A stretch of 64,000 nt of DNA from RBG-16-66-20 sp964564865 (GCA_964564865.1 CAZMDA010000002.1:40391-104390); one strand, 5' to 3'. Shown: positions 1 to 7,354, counted from the stretch's first letter. Program-made: numbers and translations. The notes: generated by a model from the letters alone, not told the origin.

Positions 1-97
1 ATGCGGCGTCGTCGCTCTCGGGGCAGAGCTCGACGCCCATGCCGGCCAGCTGCGAGCGCAGCGCGGCGCTGCCGTCGAAGTGGAACACGATCTTCAT
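1..97 (-). CDS. N-terminus of an unidentified protein, cut by the window edge
   Basis: Only the first 32 codons are present, starting at ATG 97-95. The start overlaps the TGA of the enolase-like gene (ATGA), so it is probably the next gene of the same operon. The visible protein begins MKIVFHFDGSAALRS and reads like the first beta strand and helix of a Rossmann-type fold. A 2-hydroxyacid dehydrogenase is one possibility, but too little is visible to name it. Confidence 0.55.
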   Translation of the reverse strand, partial: MKIVFHFDGSAALRSQLAGMGVELCPESDDAA

Positions 98-1353
98 TTC
101 TGGCCCAGGCGGCGAAAGAGCTTGCGCGCCGGGTAGGGCAGGGCGGCGGCGCCCAGCGCTTCCTCGATGCGCAGGCCCTCGTTCCATTTCGCCATGCGCT
201 CGGAGCGGGCGAAGCTGCCCACCTTGAGCTGCGGCACGCCCCAGCCCACGGCGAGGTGCACGATGGACACGTCCTCGGTCTCGCCGGAGCGCGCCGAGAC
301 GATGGCGCCGTAGCCGGCCGCCTTCGCCGCCTCCCAGCAGGCGAGGGTCTCGGTGAGGGTGCCGACCTGGTTGGGCTTGAGGAGCACGGTGTTGCAGGCG
401 CCCTGCCCCGCGGCGGCGGCGACGCGCGCGGCGCTGGTGACGAAGAAGTCGTCGCCCACTACCTGCACCCGGCTGCCGGCGGTGCGGGTGAAGGAGGCCA
501 TGGCCTCGGCGTCGTGCTCGGCGAACGGGTCCTCGATGGACACGATCGGGTAGCGCTCGATCCACGAGAGCAGCATGGCGTGCAATTGCTCGGCCGAGAG
601 GCTGCGGTTCTCGACCGCGAGCCGGTAGCGGCCGTCCCGGTAGAACTGGTTGGCGGCGATGTCGAGCGCGATGGCGGCGTCCGTGCCGGGCTTGAAGCCG
701 GCGTCGGCAATCGCGCCGGTCAGTTCGGCAAGGCCTTCCTCGTTGGACTTGAAGGCCGGCCACCAGCCGCCCTCGTCGGCCACGCCCTGCAGCGCGCCCT
801 TCTTCGCCATCCGGGCGCCGGCGGCGCGGTAGATCTCCGCGGTCCATTCCAGGCTCTCGGCGAAGCTGCCGGCGCCGGTGCAGATCACCATGTAGTCCTG
901 GATGTCGACGCGCGCGCCGGCGTGCGCGCCGCCGCCGAAGACCTGGATCTGCGGCACCGGCAGCGCCACCTTGCGCTCGCCTGCCAGGTGCTGCCACAGG
1001 GGTCTCCTCGCCGCCGCCGCGGCCGCGTGGGCGCAGGCGAGGGACACCGCCACGATCGCGTTGCCGCCCAGCCGGCTGCGGTCGGCGGTGCCGTCCAGCT
1101 TCACCAGCCGCTCGTCCAGCGTCGCCTGGTCGCGCGGATCGCTGCCGATGAGCGCGGTGCGGATGCGGCCGTTGATCGCCGCCACCGCCTTGGCCACGTC
1201 GATGCTCTTCGCCTCGCCGGCGCCGGTGGAGGCGCCCGCCGGGGCGATGGCGCGGCCCTGCTTGCCGTTCTTGAGCGTGATCTCCGCCTCGACGGTGGGG
1301 CGGCCGCGGGAATCCCAGACCTTGCGGCCGCGGATGTCTACGATGGTTGCCAT
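94..1353 (-). CDS. Enolase-family protein with substituted catalytic residues
   Basis: This 419-residue protein aligns along its whole length with enolase (phosphopyruvate hydratase, about 430 residues). Kept features include the GASTG loop serine, the GGAHAG histidine, the glutamate of ADEGG, the three metal ligands (LDIAAN, SIEDP, VGDD), the lysine base in LLKPNQVG and the second lysine in QLKVGS. Two conserved positions differ: VDIQE is VDIQD here (E. coli E168 to Asp), and SHRSGETED is SARSGETED (E. coli H370 to Ala). I infer a paralogue with a changed reaction or substrate rather than the glycolytic enzyme. It overlaps the phosphotransferase upstream by 16 bases and the next gene by 4, so it is likely translated as part of the pdxH operon. 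Confidence 0.85.
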   Translation of the reverse strand: MATIVDIRGRKVWDSRGRPTVEAEITLKNGKQGRAIAPAGASTGAGEAKSIDVAKAVAAINGRIRTALIGSDPRDQATLDERLVKLDGTADRSRLGGNAIVAVSLACAHAAAAAARRPLWQHLAGERKVALPVPQIQVFGGGAHAGARVDIQDYMVICTGAGSFAESLEWTAEIYRAAGARMAKKGALQGVADEGGWWPAFKSNEEGLAELTGAIADAGFKPGTDAAIALDIAANQFYRDGRYRLAVENRSLSAEQLHAMLLSWIERYPIVSIEDPFAEHDAEAMASFTRTAGSRVQVVGDDFFVTSAARVAAAAGQGACNTVLLKPNQVGTLTETLACWEAAKAAGYGAIVSARSGETEDVSIVHLAVGWGVPQLKVGSFARSERMAKWNEGLRIEEALGAAALPYPARKLFRRLGQK

Positions 1354-2342
1354 GCCTGCCTGACCTGGTTGAGGTTCATGGGGGCGTCGCGCAGCAGCGC
1401 GCCGGCGACGGCGCGCACGCGGGCCTTCTGCTCATCGCGCTCGAGATACTCCACGGGCGACTTGCCGTCCACGCGCGCGAGCAGCAGGCCGGGGAGCAGC
1501 GAGGCGGCGCGGGCTTCCGCCGCGCCGGCCGGCTCCCAGTGCACGCCGGCGAGGTACGCCGCGCGCAGCGCGTCGAAAGATGCCAGGTAGGCAGTGGCGT
1601 GCTGCGGCCGCCACAGGCACTTCAGCAGCAGGTGGTTGAGGCAGAAGGCGAGGTCGAAGGCGGGATCGCCGTACCAGGCGCATTCCGCGTCCAGGAACAC
1701 CGGGCCGCCGCGTCGCTCGCTGCCGCCGACCAGGATGTTCTTCGGGCTGACGTCGCCGTGCACCAGCGCGAGGCGCGTGGCGGCGGTTCGTTCCGCCAGC
1801 CGCGCCAGCTGCGCCGCATGCGCCGGGTGCGCGCGCGCCGTGGCGAGCAGGTAGGGCTCCAGCCGGATGGCGTGGAAGTTGGCGTCGGTGGCGAAGGCCC
1901 GCGCGATGTCCCCGCGTCCCGCGGTGGCGGCATGGATCGCGGCCAGGTCGCCGCCGACCCGGGCGGCGAAGGCGGGATCGGCGCGCCCGTCGCGCAGCTC
2001 GGCCTTCCACAGCGGCAGCCCGCCCAGGTCCTCCATGGCGAAGACGCCGGCCTCGTCGTGCGCGAGCACCCGCGGCGCGGCGCCCGGCACGGCGGCACGG
2101 GCCGCCTCCATCCAGCGCCACTCGAAGCGGTTGCGCTCCACCGGGGCTTCCCACACCTGCGCCACGCGCAGGCGCGCCAGCGCCTGCTTGACCACGATCG
2201 GCGCGCCGCCGCGCGGGCGCACGCGCCAGATGTCGGAGGACACGCCGCCGGCGAGGGCCTCGGCGGTCGGCGCCTCGTCCGCGGCCAGCAGGCCGCTCGC
2301 GCGCAGGAACGCCTGCACGCGGTCAGGGAGCAAGGCGCTCAA
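1338..2342 (-). CDS. APH/choline kinase-family phosphotransferase
   Basis: This kinase-fold protein of about 334 residues belongs to the aminoglycoside phosphotransferase family (PF01636). It has the catalytic loop LVHGDVSPKNIL (HGD...N) and a following metal-binding segment FLDAECAWYGDPAFDLAF. Family members phosphorylate small hydroxylated molecules such as aminoglycosides, choline, homoserine or methylthioribose; the substrate here cannot be read from sequence. No ATG is suitable. TTG 2342 is in frame and lies inside the end of pdxH; TTG 2333 and GTG 2318 are alternatives, so the start is uncertain by about eight codons. The overlaps on both sides suggest coupled translation with pdxH and the enolase-like gene. 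The association with an enolase paralogue is unusual and may mark a small sugar-phosphate or hydroxyacid pathway. Confidence 0.75.
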   Translation of the reverse strand: MSALLPDRVQAFLRASGLLAADEAPTAEALAGGVSSDIWRVRPRGGAPIVVKQALARLRVAQVWEAPVERNRFEWRWMEAARAAVPGAAPRVLAHDEAGVFAMEDLGGLPLWKAELRDGRADPAFAARVGGDLAAIHAATAGRGDIARAFATDANFHAIRLEPYLLATARAHPAHAAQLARLAERTAATRLALVHGDVSPKNILVGGSERRGGPVFLDAECAWYGDPAFDLAFCLNHLLLKCLWRPQHATAYLASFDALRAAYLAGVHWEPAGAAEARAASLLPGLLLARVDGKSPVEYLERDEQKARVRAVAGALLRDAPMNLNQVRQAWQPS

Positions 2343-2964
2343 CGGTCCAGGCGGAAGCGGCCGCAGGATCCGGGCGGTACAGCAGGCGGTCATGGAGCCG
2401 GTTCTCGCGGCCCTGCCAGAACTCGATCCGGGAGGGCAGCACGCGGTAGCCGCCCCAGTGCGCCGGTCGCGGCGGGTTGTCGCCGTGCCGCGCTTTCTGC
2501 TCGGCCACGGCGCGCTCGAGCGCCTCGCGCCCCGGCACCACGGCGCTCTGCGTCGAGGCGTGCGCCGAGAGCCGGGCGCCGAGGGGGCGGCTGGCGAAGT
2601 ACGCATCGGAGGCCGCCTCCGGCACCTTCTCCACCCGGCCCTCGATGCGCACCTGGCGCTCCAGCGGCGCCCAGAGGAAGACGAGGCACGCCTGCGGCCG
2701 CGCGGCAAGCTGGCGGCCCTTGCGGCTGTCGTAGTTGGTGTAGAAGACGAAGGCGCCGTCCTCGACGCCCTTGAGCAGGACGATGCGCGCATCCGGCTCG
2801 CCCGAACCGGACACCGTGGCGAGCGTCATGGCGTTGGCGAGCGGCAGCTCCGCCGCGAGGGCCTCCCTGAACCAGAGCCCGAACTGCGCCAGCGGATCGG
2901 GCAGGGCGTCGGCCTCGGCCAGCCCGGCGCGCATGTATTCCTGCCTCAGGTCCGCGATGTTCAC
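2323..2964 (-). CDS. pdxH: Pyridoxamine 5'-phosphate oxidase
   Basis: PdxH is the FMN enzyme that oxidises pyridoxamine or pyridoxine 5'-phosphate to pyridoxal 5'-phosphate in the cytosol. The 213-residue length is typical. The protein opens with the usual LRQEY segment. FMN-site sequences ARIVLLKG, FYTNYDSRKG and QVRIEGRVEK are present, followed by WGGYRVLPSRIEFWQGR and the terminal ENRLHDR/ERLAP signature. The start codon is GTG 2964, and a TAAAAT box ends six bases before it, so the transcript is predicted to be leaderless. It is divergent from the metallo-beta-lactamase gene with only 22 bases between the two start codons. It heads the operon continuing into the phosphotransferase. Confidence 0.95.
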   Translation of the reverse strand: MNIADLRQEYMRAGLAEADALPDPLAQFGLWFREALAAELPLANAMTLATVSGSGEPDARIVLLKGVEDGAFVFYTNYDSRKGRQLAARPQACLVFLWAPLERQVRIEGRVEKVPEAASDAYFASRPLGARLSAHASTQSAVVPGREALERAVAEQKARHGDNPPRPAHWGGYRVLPSRIEFWQGRENRLHDRLLYRPDPAAASAWTVERLAP

Positions 2965-2970
2965 CGGCGG

Positions 2971-2980
2971 ATTTTATAAT
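2971..2980. promoter_or_regulatory. Shared AT-rich box serving divergent leaderless promoters
   Basis: ATTTTATAAT is the only AT-rich stretch between the divergent GTG starts 2964 and 2987. On the plus strand TATAAT (2975-2980) ends six bases before GTG 2987. On the minus strand TAAAAT (2976-2971) ends six bases before GTG 2964. Both genes would start transcription on, or next to, the first base of the start codon. No clear -35 hexamers are visible on either side. Confidence 0.6.
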
Positions 2981-2986
2981 GCGGCG

Positions 2987-3934
2987 GTGAAGCCCCCCTC
3001 GGTGTTCCACTACGGCGCCGGCATCTGCGCCGTGGACAGCGTGTTCGATCGCGAGCAGCAGACCGCGATCCACCTCGTGGTCGAGGGCGGGCGCGCGGCG
3101 ATCGTGGACACCGGCACCGCGCGCGCCGCGCCCCTGGCGCTCGCCGCCCTGGCGCAGCAGGGGATCGGGCCCGATGCGGTGGACTACGTCGTCCTCACCC
3201 ACGTCCACCTGGACCACGCCGGCGGCGCCGGCGTGCTCATGGCGCAATGTCCCAATGCGCGGCTTACCGTGCACCCCAGGGGTGCGCGGCACGTCATCGA
3301 CCCGTCCCGTCTCCACGCGGCGACAGTGGCGATCTATGGCGAGGCGGAGACGCGCCGGATCTACGGCACGATCCTGCCGGTGGCGCGCGAGCGGGTGCTG
3401 GAGACCCCCGAGGGCGCCGATATCGCCCTTGCCGGGCGAAGGCTGCGGTTCCTGGATGCGCCGGGCCATGCACGCCACCATGTCGTCGTGCAGGACGAGG
3501 CCACCGGCCACCTGTTCGCCGGGGACAGCTTCGGCCTGTCCTACCGGGAGCTGGACGCCGGCGGCCGCCAGTTCGCCTTCCCGACCACCAGCCCGTCGCA
3601 GTTCGACCCCCCGGCCCTGCGCCGCACGCTGGAGCGCATGCTTGCCCTGGCGCCGGAGGCGATCTATGTCGCGCACTTCGGGCAGGTGCGGGACGCGGCG
3701 CGCCTCGGCGCCGACCTGCTGCGCCTGGTGGAGGCGCATGCCGCGCTCGGCGAGCGCTGCCGGGGCGCGGGCGAGCGCCGGTTCCCGCTGCTGAAAGAAG
3801 GCGTTACCGCGCTGGTGCTGGCCGAGCGGGCGCGCCAGGGATGGGCGGTTTCGGAGCAGCAGGCGCTGGAAATCTTCGCGCTGGACATCGAACTGAACGC
3901 GCAGGGCCTCGACGCCTGGCTCGGCGCCGAGTGA
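2987..3934 (+). CDS. MBL-fold metallo-hydrolase
   Basis: This protein of 315 residues has a metallo-beta-lactamase fold. The zinc motif is TNVHLDHAGG-like: THVHLDHAGG (HxHxDH), followed by a later histidine in LDAPGHARHH, the aspartate of LFAGDSFG, and a C-terminal histidine in VAHFGQV. Such enzymes hydrolyse thioesters, glyoxalase-type adducts, lactones or phosphoesters; the substrate is not evident. GTG 2987 is chosen because it sits exactly at the predicted transcription start of a perfect TATAAT. The in-frame ATG 2957 is upstream of that box and overlaps the start of divergent pdxH, so I consider it unlikely. Confidence 0.85.
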   Translation: MKPPSVFHYGAGICAVDSVFDREQQTAIHLVVEGGRAAIVDTGTARAAPLALAALAQQGIGPDAVDYVVLTHVHLDHAGGAGVLMAQCPNARLTVHPRGARHVIDPSRLHAATVAIYGEAETRRIYGTILPVARERVLETPEGADIALAGRRLRFLDAPGHARHHVVVQDEATGHLFAGDSFGLSYRELDAGGRQFAFPTTSPSQFDPPALRRTLERMLALAPEAIYVAHFGQVRDAARLGADLLRLVEAHAALGERCRGAGERRFPLLKEGVTALVLAERARQGWAVSEQQALEIFALDIELNAQGLDAWLGAE

Positions 3935-4069
3935 AAAAACGCCACGTTTCCCTCTGAAACGATTGACATGCTCCGCCGGATTCGGCATCGTTGCGGCTCC
4001 GCTGCAGCAGTGCGGAGTGCATCACGGGATCCCAACGTTCCGTATCGATCGATTCAGAGGAGAAATCAG

Positions 4070-4357
4070 ATGGCGAAGAAGAAGGCGAAGAAGGCCGGCA
4101 AGAAGCGCAAGCCCAATGCGGCGTTCATGAAGCCGATGACCCCGACCGCGACCCTCGCGGCCGTGATCGGCGGCAGCGCGATGCCGCGCACCGAAGTCAC
4201 CAAGAAGATCTGGGCCTACATCAAGCGCAACGGCCTGCAGGACAAGAAGAACCGCCGCAACATCAACGCCGACGAGAAGCTCAAGCCGGTGTTCGGCGGC
4301 AAGTCGACCGTCTCGATGTTCGAGATGACCAAGCTGGTCAACAAGCACCTGAAGTAA
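4070..4357 (+). CDS. SWIB/MDM2-domain protein
   Basis: This 95-residue basic protein starts with a lysine-rich tail (MAKKKAKKAGKKRK), followed by a SWIB domain of about 75 residues: MTPTATLAAVIGG, EVTKKIWAYIKRN, KNRRNINADEKLKPVFGG and the C-terminal MFEMTKLVNKHL. SWIB domains occur in eukaryotic chromatin remodellers and, in bacteria, as short stand-alone proteins or topoisomerase tails, especially in chlamydiae and some betaproteobacteria. A nucleoid or DNA-binding role is inferred. A strong AGAGGAGA ribosome site precedes ATG 4070. A perfect TTGACA (3963-3968) lies in the 135-base leader region, but the matching -10 (CATCGT) is poor. A GC-rich hairpin follows the gene. It appears to be monocistronic and strongly expressed. 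Confidence 0.88.
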   Translation: MAKKKAKKAGKKRKPNAAFMKPMTPTATLAAVIGGSAMPRTEVTKKIWAYIKRNGLQDKKNRRNINADEKLKPVFGGKSTVSMFEMTKLVNKHLK

Positions 4358-4379
4358 CCCCGCACGAGACGCACGGCGA

Positions 4380-4400
4380 CCGGGGGCCACGAGCCCCCGG
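4380..4400 (+). terminator. Hairpin terminator after the SWIB gene
   Basis: An 8-bp perfect stem, CCGGGGGC (4380-4387) with GCCCCCGG (4393-4400), has a five-base loop and is followed by TTGCATTT. The T-run is weak, so termination is likely but may be partial. The next gene starts 23 bases later. Confidence 0.6.
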
Positions 4401-4423
4401 TTGCATTTCAGGGGGGGCATCGC

Positions 4424-4993
4424 ATGGCCACGTCCTATTCCATAGCCGATCTCGTGGCGGACCTGCGGCGCATCCGCGCCTCCGGCGCCGACGAGCGCGA
4501 GACCCTGAAGCAGCTGCGGCCGCTCGCCGAGCGCGCCGCCCGGTCGAAGGACGCCTGGCTGGCGAAGCGCCACTACGAGGCCGACCCGCAGCAGGGCTTC
4601 GGCGTGCACCTGCTGCACGAGGAACCGGACCACAGCCTGGCGGTGTTCGCCATCGCCTGGCTGCCCGACCGCGGCACCCCGCCGCATGACCACGGCACCT
4701 GGGCGGTGGTGGCCGGGGTGGACGGGCAGGAGAAGAACGAGTTCTTCGAGCGCGTGGACGACCGCTCGCAGCCCGGCCACGCCGAGCTGAAGCGGGTCGC
4801 GGGGAAGTCCTTCGACGTCGGCGAGGTGCTCGCCATGCCGGCGGGCACCATCCACAGCGTCTGGAACGAGACCCAGGCGACGACCGTGTCGCTGCACATC
4901 TACGGCCGGCACATCAACCACACCGCGCGCTCGCAGTTCGACCTGGAGAAGCGGGCCGAGACGCCGTATCTCGTCAAGGTCGCCGGCCAGTAG
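4424..4993 (+). CDS. Cysteine dioxygenase-like cupin
   Basis: This 189-residue cupin resembles the bacterial cysteine/3-mercaptopropionate dioxygenase family (PF05995). These are non-haem iron enzymes that oxidise a thiol to a sulfinate using a three-histidine site. The predicted ligands are the two histidines of TPPHDHGTW and the histidine of PAGTIHSVWN. The arrangement GTWAVVAGVDGQEKNEFF is characteristic of the family. Which thiol is used cannot be decided from sequence. A G-rich stretch (GGGGGG) about seven bases upstream of ATG 4424 probably serves as the ribosome site. The gene ends eight bases before a 20-bp palindromic repeat. Confidence 0.8.
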   Translation: MATSYSIADLVADLRRIRASGADERETLKQLRPLAERAARSKDAWLAKRHYEADPQQGFGVHLLHEEPDHSLAVFAIAWLPDRGTPPHDHGTWAVVAGVDGQEKNEFFERVDDRSQPGHAELKRVAGKSFDVGEVLAMPAGTIHSVWNETQATTVSLHIYGRHINHTARSQFDLEKRAETPYLVKVAGQ

Positions 4994-5001
4994 GCGGGCA
5001 A

Positions 5002-5021
5002 ATGTAACCGATCGGTTACAT
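5002..5021. repeat. Dispersed 20-bp palindrome, copy 1
   Basis: The perfect palindrome ATGTAACCGATCGGTTACAT lies 8 bases after the cupin stop codon. Identical copies lie at 6295-6314 and 20348-20367. It is preceded by GCGGGCAA, which also precedes the related GCA-type copies in part. With 6295-6314 it brackets the AAA_14 ATPase and its operator. It could fold as an 8-bp hairpin with a GATC loop and act as a 3'-end signal. Confidence 0.9.
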
Positions 5022-5047
5022 CGGGGGCCGGCGGGCGCCCTGGTTGC

Positions 5048-5092
5048 TTTACTCAGGATATTGAGTAAAAATACTCAGTATATTGAGTAAAT
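5048..5092. promoter_or_regulatory. Two tandem operator-like palindromes over the ATPase start
   Basis: The dyads TTTACTCA-N6-TGAGTAAA (5048-5069) and TACTCA-N6-TGAGTA (5072-5089) are spaced 22 bases apart, about two helical turns. The second contains TATATT (5079-5084) and the TTG start codon of the ATPase (5083-5085). The stretch is AT-rich in a strongly GC-rich region. Repeated dyads over a start are typical of an autoregulatory operator, but no candidate regulator is adjacent. Confidence 0.65.
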
Positions 5093-6285
5093 CGTCAAAT
5101 CCGTACCAACGCCCCCAGGCCGCCCGGCTCGTGCGCCGCCTTGCCGGCCCGCGCCGGTTCCTCCAGGTCATCACCGGCCCGCGCCAGGTCGGCAAGACCA
5201 CGCTCGTCCAGCAGGTGACCGAGGCGCTCCGTGTCCCCGTGCGCTACGCCAGCGCCGACGAGCCCATGCTGCGCGGCGCGGACTGGATCCGCCAGCAGTG
5301 GGAGGCGGCGAGGCTGGAAGCCGGCAAGGCGGGCGCCGTGCTGGTGCTGGACGAGATTCAGAAGATTCCCCAGTGGTCCGAGACGGTTAAACGGCTGTGG
5401 GACGAGGATTCGCGCGCGAAGCGGCCGGTGAAGGCAGTACTGCTGGGCTCGGCGCCGCTGCTGGTCGCGCAGGGCCTGACCGAGAGCCTGGCGGGGCGCT
5501 TCGAGGCGCTGCACCTTCCACATTGGTCCTTCGCCGAGATGCGCGAGGCCTTCGGCTGGTCGGTGGAGGACTACCTCTACTTCGGCGGCTACCCGGGCGC
5601 GGCGCCTCTGATGGCGGAGCCGGAGCGCTGGGCGCGCTATGTCTCCGACAGCCTGATCGAAACCTCGATTTCTCGCGACGTGCTGCTGCTTACCCGGGTG
5701 GACAAGCCGGCGCTGCTGCGCCGGCTGTTCGAGCTGGCCTGCCGCTACTCGGGGCAGGTGCTGTCGTACAACAAGATGCTCGGGCAGCTTCAGGACGCCG
5801 GCAACACCACCACGCTTGCCCACTATCTGGACTTGCTGGCTGGCGCCGGGATGGTCTGCGGCCTGCCCAAGTACGCGGGTGATGAGGCGCGGAGCCGTGG
5901 GTCCAGTCCCAAGCTGCAGGTGCTGAATACGGCGCTGATGACCGCGACCGCGGGTTTGTCGCCTGCTGAAGCTCGGGCAGATCGGGAGTTCCGGGGGAGG
6001 CTGGCGGAGTCTGCGGTTGGGGCGCATCTGGCGAATGCGGCGGCGTCGGGGGCCTGCCGGGTGTGGTACTGGCGGGAACGCAATCGGGAGGTGGACTTCA
6101 TCGTCCAGGCGGGGAGACGGCTGGTGTCGATCGAGGTCAAGAGTGGGCGTGTTCCGGGCGCGCACGCCGGGAGCGCGGCGTTCGCGGCGCAGTTCAAGGT
6201 GCACCGCAGTCTGCTGGTGGGTGGGGACGGGATCGGGCTGGAGGCGTTTCTCGTGCGGCCAGTGGAGCACTGGGTGGGTGCTTGA
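5083..6285 (+). CDS. AAA_14/DUF4143 ATPase
   Basis: This 400-residue protein has an N-terminal AAA_14 domain: Walker A GPRQVGKTT near residue 33, Walker B AVLVLDEIQK near 88, and a sensor segment VLLGSAPLL. A C-terminal DUF4143 domain (about residues 190-350) ends in REVDFIVQ and SIEVKSGR, a PD-(D/E)xK-like pattern. These ATPases are common in variable regions and their function is unknown. The start is TTG 5083, inside an operator-like dyad; it gives the usual short tail before YQRPQAARL. Toward the 3' end the gene uses more GGG, GTT and TTT-type codons than its neighbours. It is bracketed by two identical 20-bp palindromes, which suggests a transferred cassette. Confidence 0.88.
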   Translation: MSKSSNPYQRPQAARLVRRLAGPRRFLQVITGPRQVGKTTLVQQVTEALRVPVRYASADEPMLRGADWIRQQWEAARLEAGKAGAVLVLDEIQKIPQWSETVKRLWDEDSRAKRPVKAVLLGSAPLLVAQGLTESLAGRFEALHLPHWSFAEMREAFGWSVEDYLYFGGYPGAAPLMAEPERWARYVSDSLIETSISRDVLLLTRVDKPALLRRLFELACRYSGQVLSYNKMLGQLQDAGNTTTLAHYLDLLAGAGMVCGLPKYAGDEARSRGSSPKLQVLNTALMTATAGLSPAEARADREFRGRLAESAVGAHLANAAASGACRVWYWRERNREVDFIVQAGRRLVSIEVKSGRVPGAHAGSAAFAAQFKVHRSLLVGGDGIGLEAFLVRPVEHWVGA

Positions 6286-6294
6286 GCGGGTGAA

Positions 6295-6314
6295 ATGTAA
6301 CCGATCGGTTACAT
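6295..6314. repeat. Dispersed 20-bp palindrome, copy 2
   Basis: This copy is identical to 5002-5021. It sits 9 bases after the ATPase stop and 12 bases before the end of convergent fbp, in a position where a bidirectional hairpin could end both transcripts. Confidence 0.9.
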
Positions 6315-6326
6315 CTGGCGCGCCGC

Positions 6327-7328
6327 TCAGGGGTGGTAGGACGCGACCTTCTCGACCTCGTTCTTCGACCCCAGCACCACCGCGATCCGCTGGTGCAGCC
6401 CCTTGGGCTGGAGGTCCAGGATCCGGGCCTTGCCCTCGGTCGCCGCGCCGCCCGCCTGCTCGACGATGAACGCCATCGGGTTGGCCTCGTACATCAGGCG
6501 CAGGCGCCCGTCCTTGTTCTTCGCATCCCGCGGGTACATGAAGATGCCGCCGCGCGAGAGCACGCGGAACACGTCCGCCACCATCGAGGCCACCCAGCGC
6601 ATGTTGAAGTCGCGCCCGCGCGGCCCGTCCTTGCCGGCGAGGCACTCGTCGATGTAGCGCTTCACCGGCGCCTCCCAGCGGCGCATGTTGGAGGCGTTGA
6701 TGGCGAACTCCGAGGTTTCCTCGGGGATGCGGATGTCCGGGTGGGTGAGGGCGAAGCTGAAGGTCTCGCGGTCCAGGGTGAAGCCGTGGGTGCCGTCGCC
6801 CACCGTCACCACCAGCACCGTGGTCGGGCCGTAGACGGCGAAGCCGGCCGCGACCTGCCGGTTGCCCGGCTGCAGGAAGGCCTGCTCGTCGGGCTCGCAG
6901 GGCTTGCCGTCGGCGCCGTGCGGGCAGCGCAGCACCGAGAAGATGGTGCCCACCGAGATGTTGACGTCGATGTTGGAGGAGCCGTCCAGCGGATCGAACA
7001 GGAGCAGGTACTCGCCGCGCGGGTAGTGGGTGGGGATCGGGCTGGGGGTCTCCATTTCCTCCGAGGCGAGCGCCGCCAGGTTGCCGCCCCACTCGTTGGC
7101 CTCGAGCAGGATCTCGTTCGACAGCACGTCCAGCGCCTTCTGCGTCTCGCCCTGCACGTTCTCCACGCCGAGCGAGGCGCCGCCGCCGCCCAGGGTGCCC
7201 TTGTTCACCCGCACGCTGATGGCCTTGCAGGCGCGGGCGATGGTTTCGATGAGCAGGCGCAGGTCGGCGTTGATGCGGCCGGCGCGCTCGCGCTCGATGA
7301 GGAACTGCGTCAGTGTGGTGCGTCGCAT
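6327..7328 (-). CDS. fbp: Class I fructose-1,6-bisphosphatase
   Basis: FBPase is the cytosolic metal-dependent phosphatase that converts fructose 1,6-bisphosphate to fructose 6-phosphate in gluconeogenesis (and in the Calvin cycle where present). At 333 residues it has normal length. The motifs are SEEME near the first metal site, LLFDPLDGSSNID (metal and catalytic loop), the NASNMR/WEAPVKRYI substrate region, and RYVGSMVADVFR-like RWVASMVADVFR followed by GGIFMYP. ATG 7328 lies six bases after TAGAAT, so a leaderless message is predicted. It converges on the ATPase gene across a palindrome. Confidence 0.95.
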   Translation of the reverse strand: MRRTTLTQFLIERERAGRINADLRLLIETIARACKAISVRVNKGTLGGGGASLGVENVQGETQKALDVLSNEILLEANEWGGNLAALASEEMETPSPIPTHYPRGEYLLLFDPLDGSSNIDVNISVGTIFSVLRCPHGADGKPCEPDEQAFLQPGNRQVAAGFAVYGPTTVLVVTVGDGTHGFTLDRETFSFALTHPDIRIPEETSEFAINASNMRRWEAPVKRYIDECLAGKDGPRGRDFNMRWVASMVADVFRVLSRGGIFMYPRDAKNKDGRLRLMYEANPMAFIVEQAGGAATEGKARILDLQPKGLHQRIAVVLGSKNEVEKVASYHP

Positions 7329-7334
7329 GGCCGG

Positions 7335-7340
7335 ATTCTA
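7335..7340 (-). promoter_or_regulatory. -10 box of fbp (leaderless)
   Basis: TAGAAT reads 7340 to 7335 on the minus strand; the six bases CCGGCC separate it from ATG 7328. This is the same geometry as the box before nbaC at 40056. No convincing -35 is seen. Confidence 0.55.
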
Positions 7341-7354
7341 GCGCCGGGCGGCGA

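Noticed and set aside
2343..2792. N-terminal extension of the phosphotransferase to 2792
   Set aside because: The extension lies inside pdxH in another frame and is Arg/Ser-rich with no similarity to the family; a start at 2342 or slightly downstream gives the normal length.
2390..3988. A 532-codon minus-strand open frame across the MBL and pdxH genes
   Set aside because: It is antisense to the MBL gene and out of frame with pdxH; both of these have clear motifs.
5083..6285. AAA_14/DUF4143 ATPase as a defence-system gene
   Set aside because: Such ATPases occur in variable regions, but no companion nuclease, toxin or sensor is nearby and the family has no established defence role.
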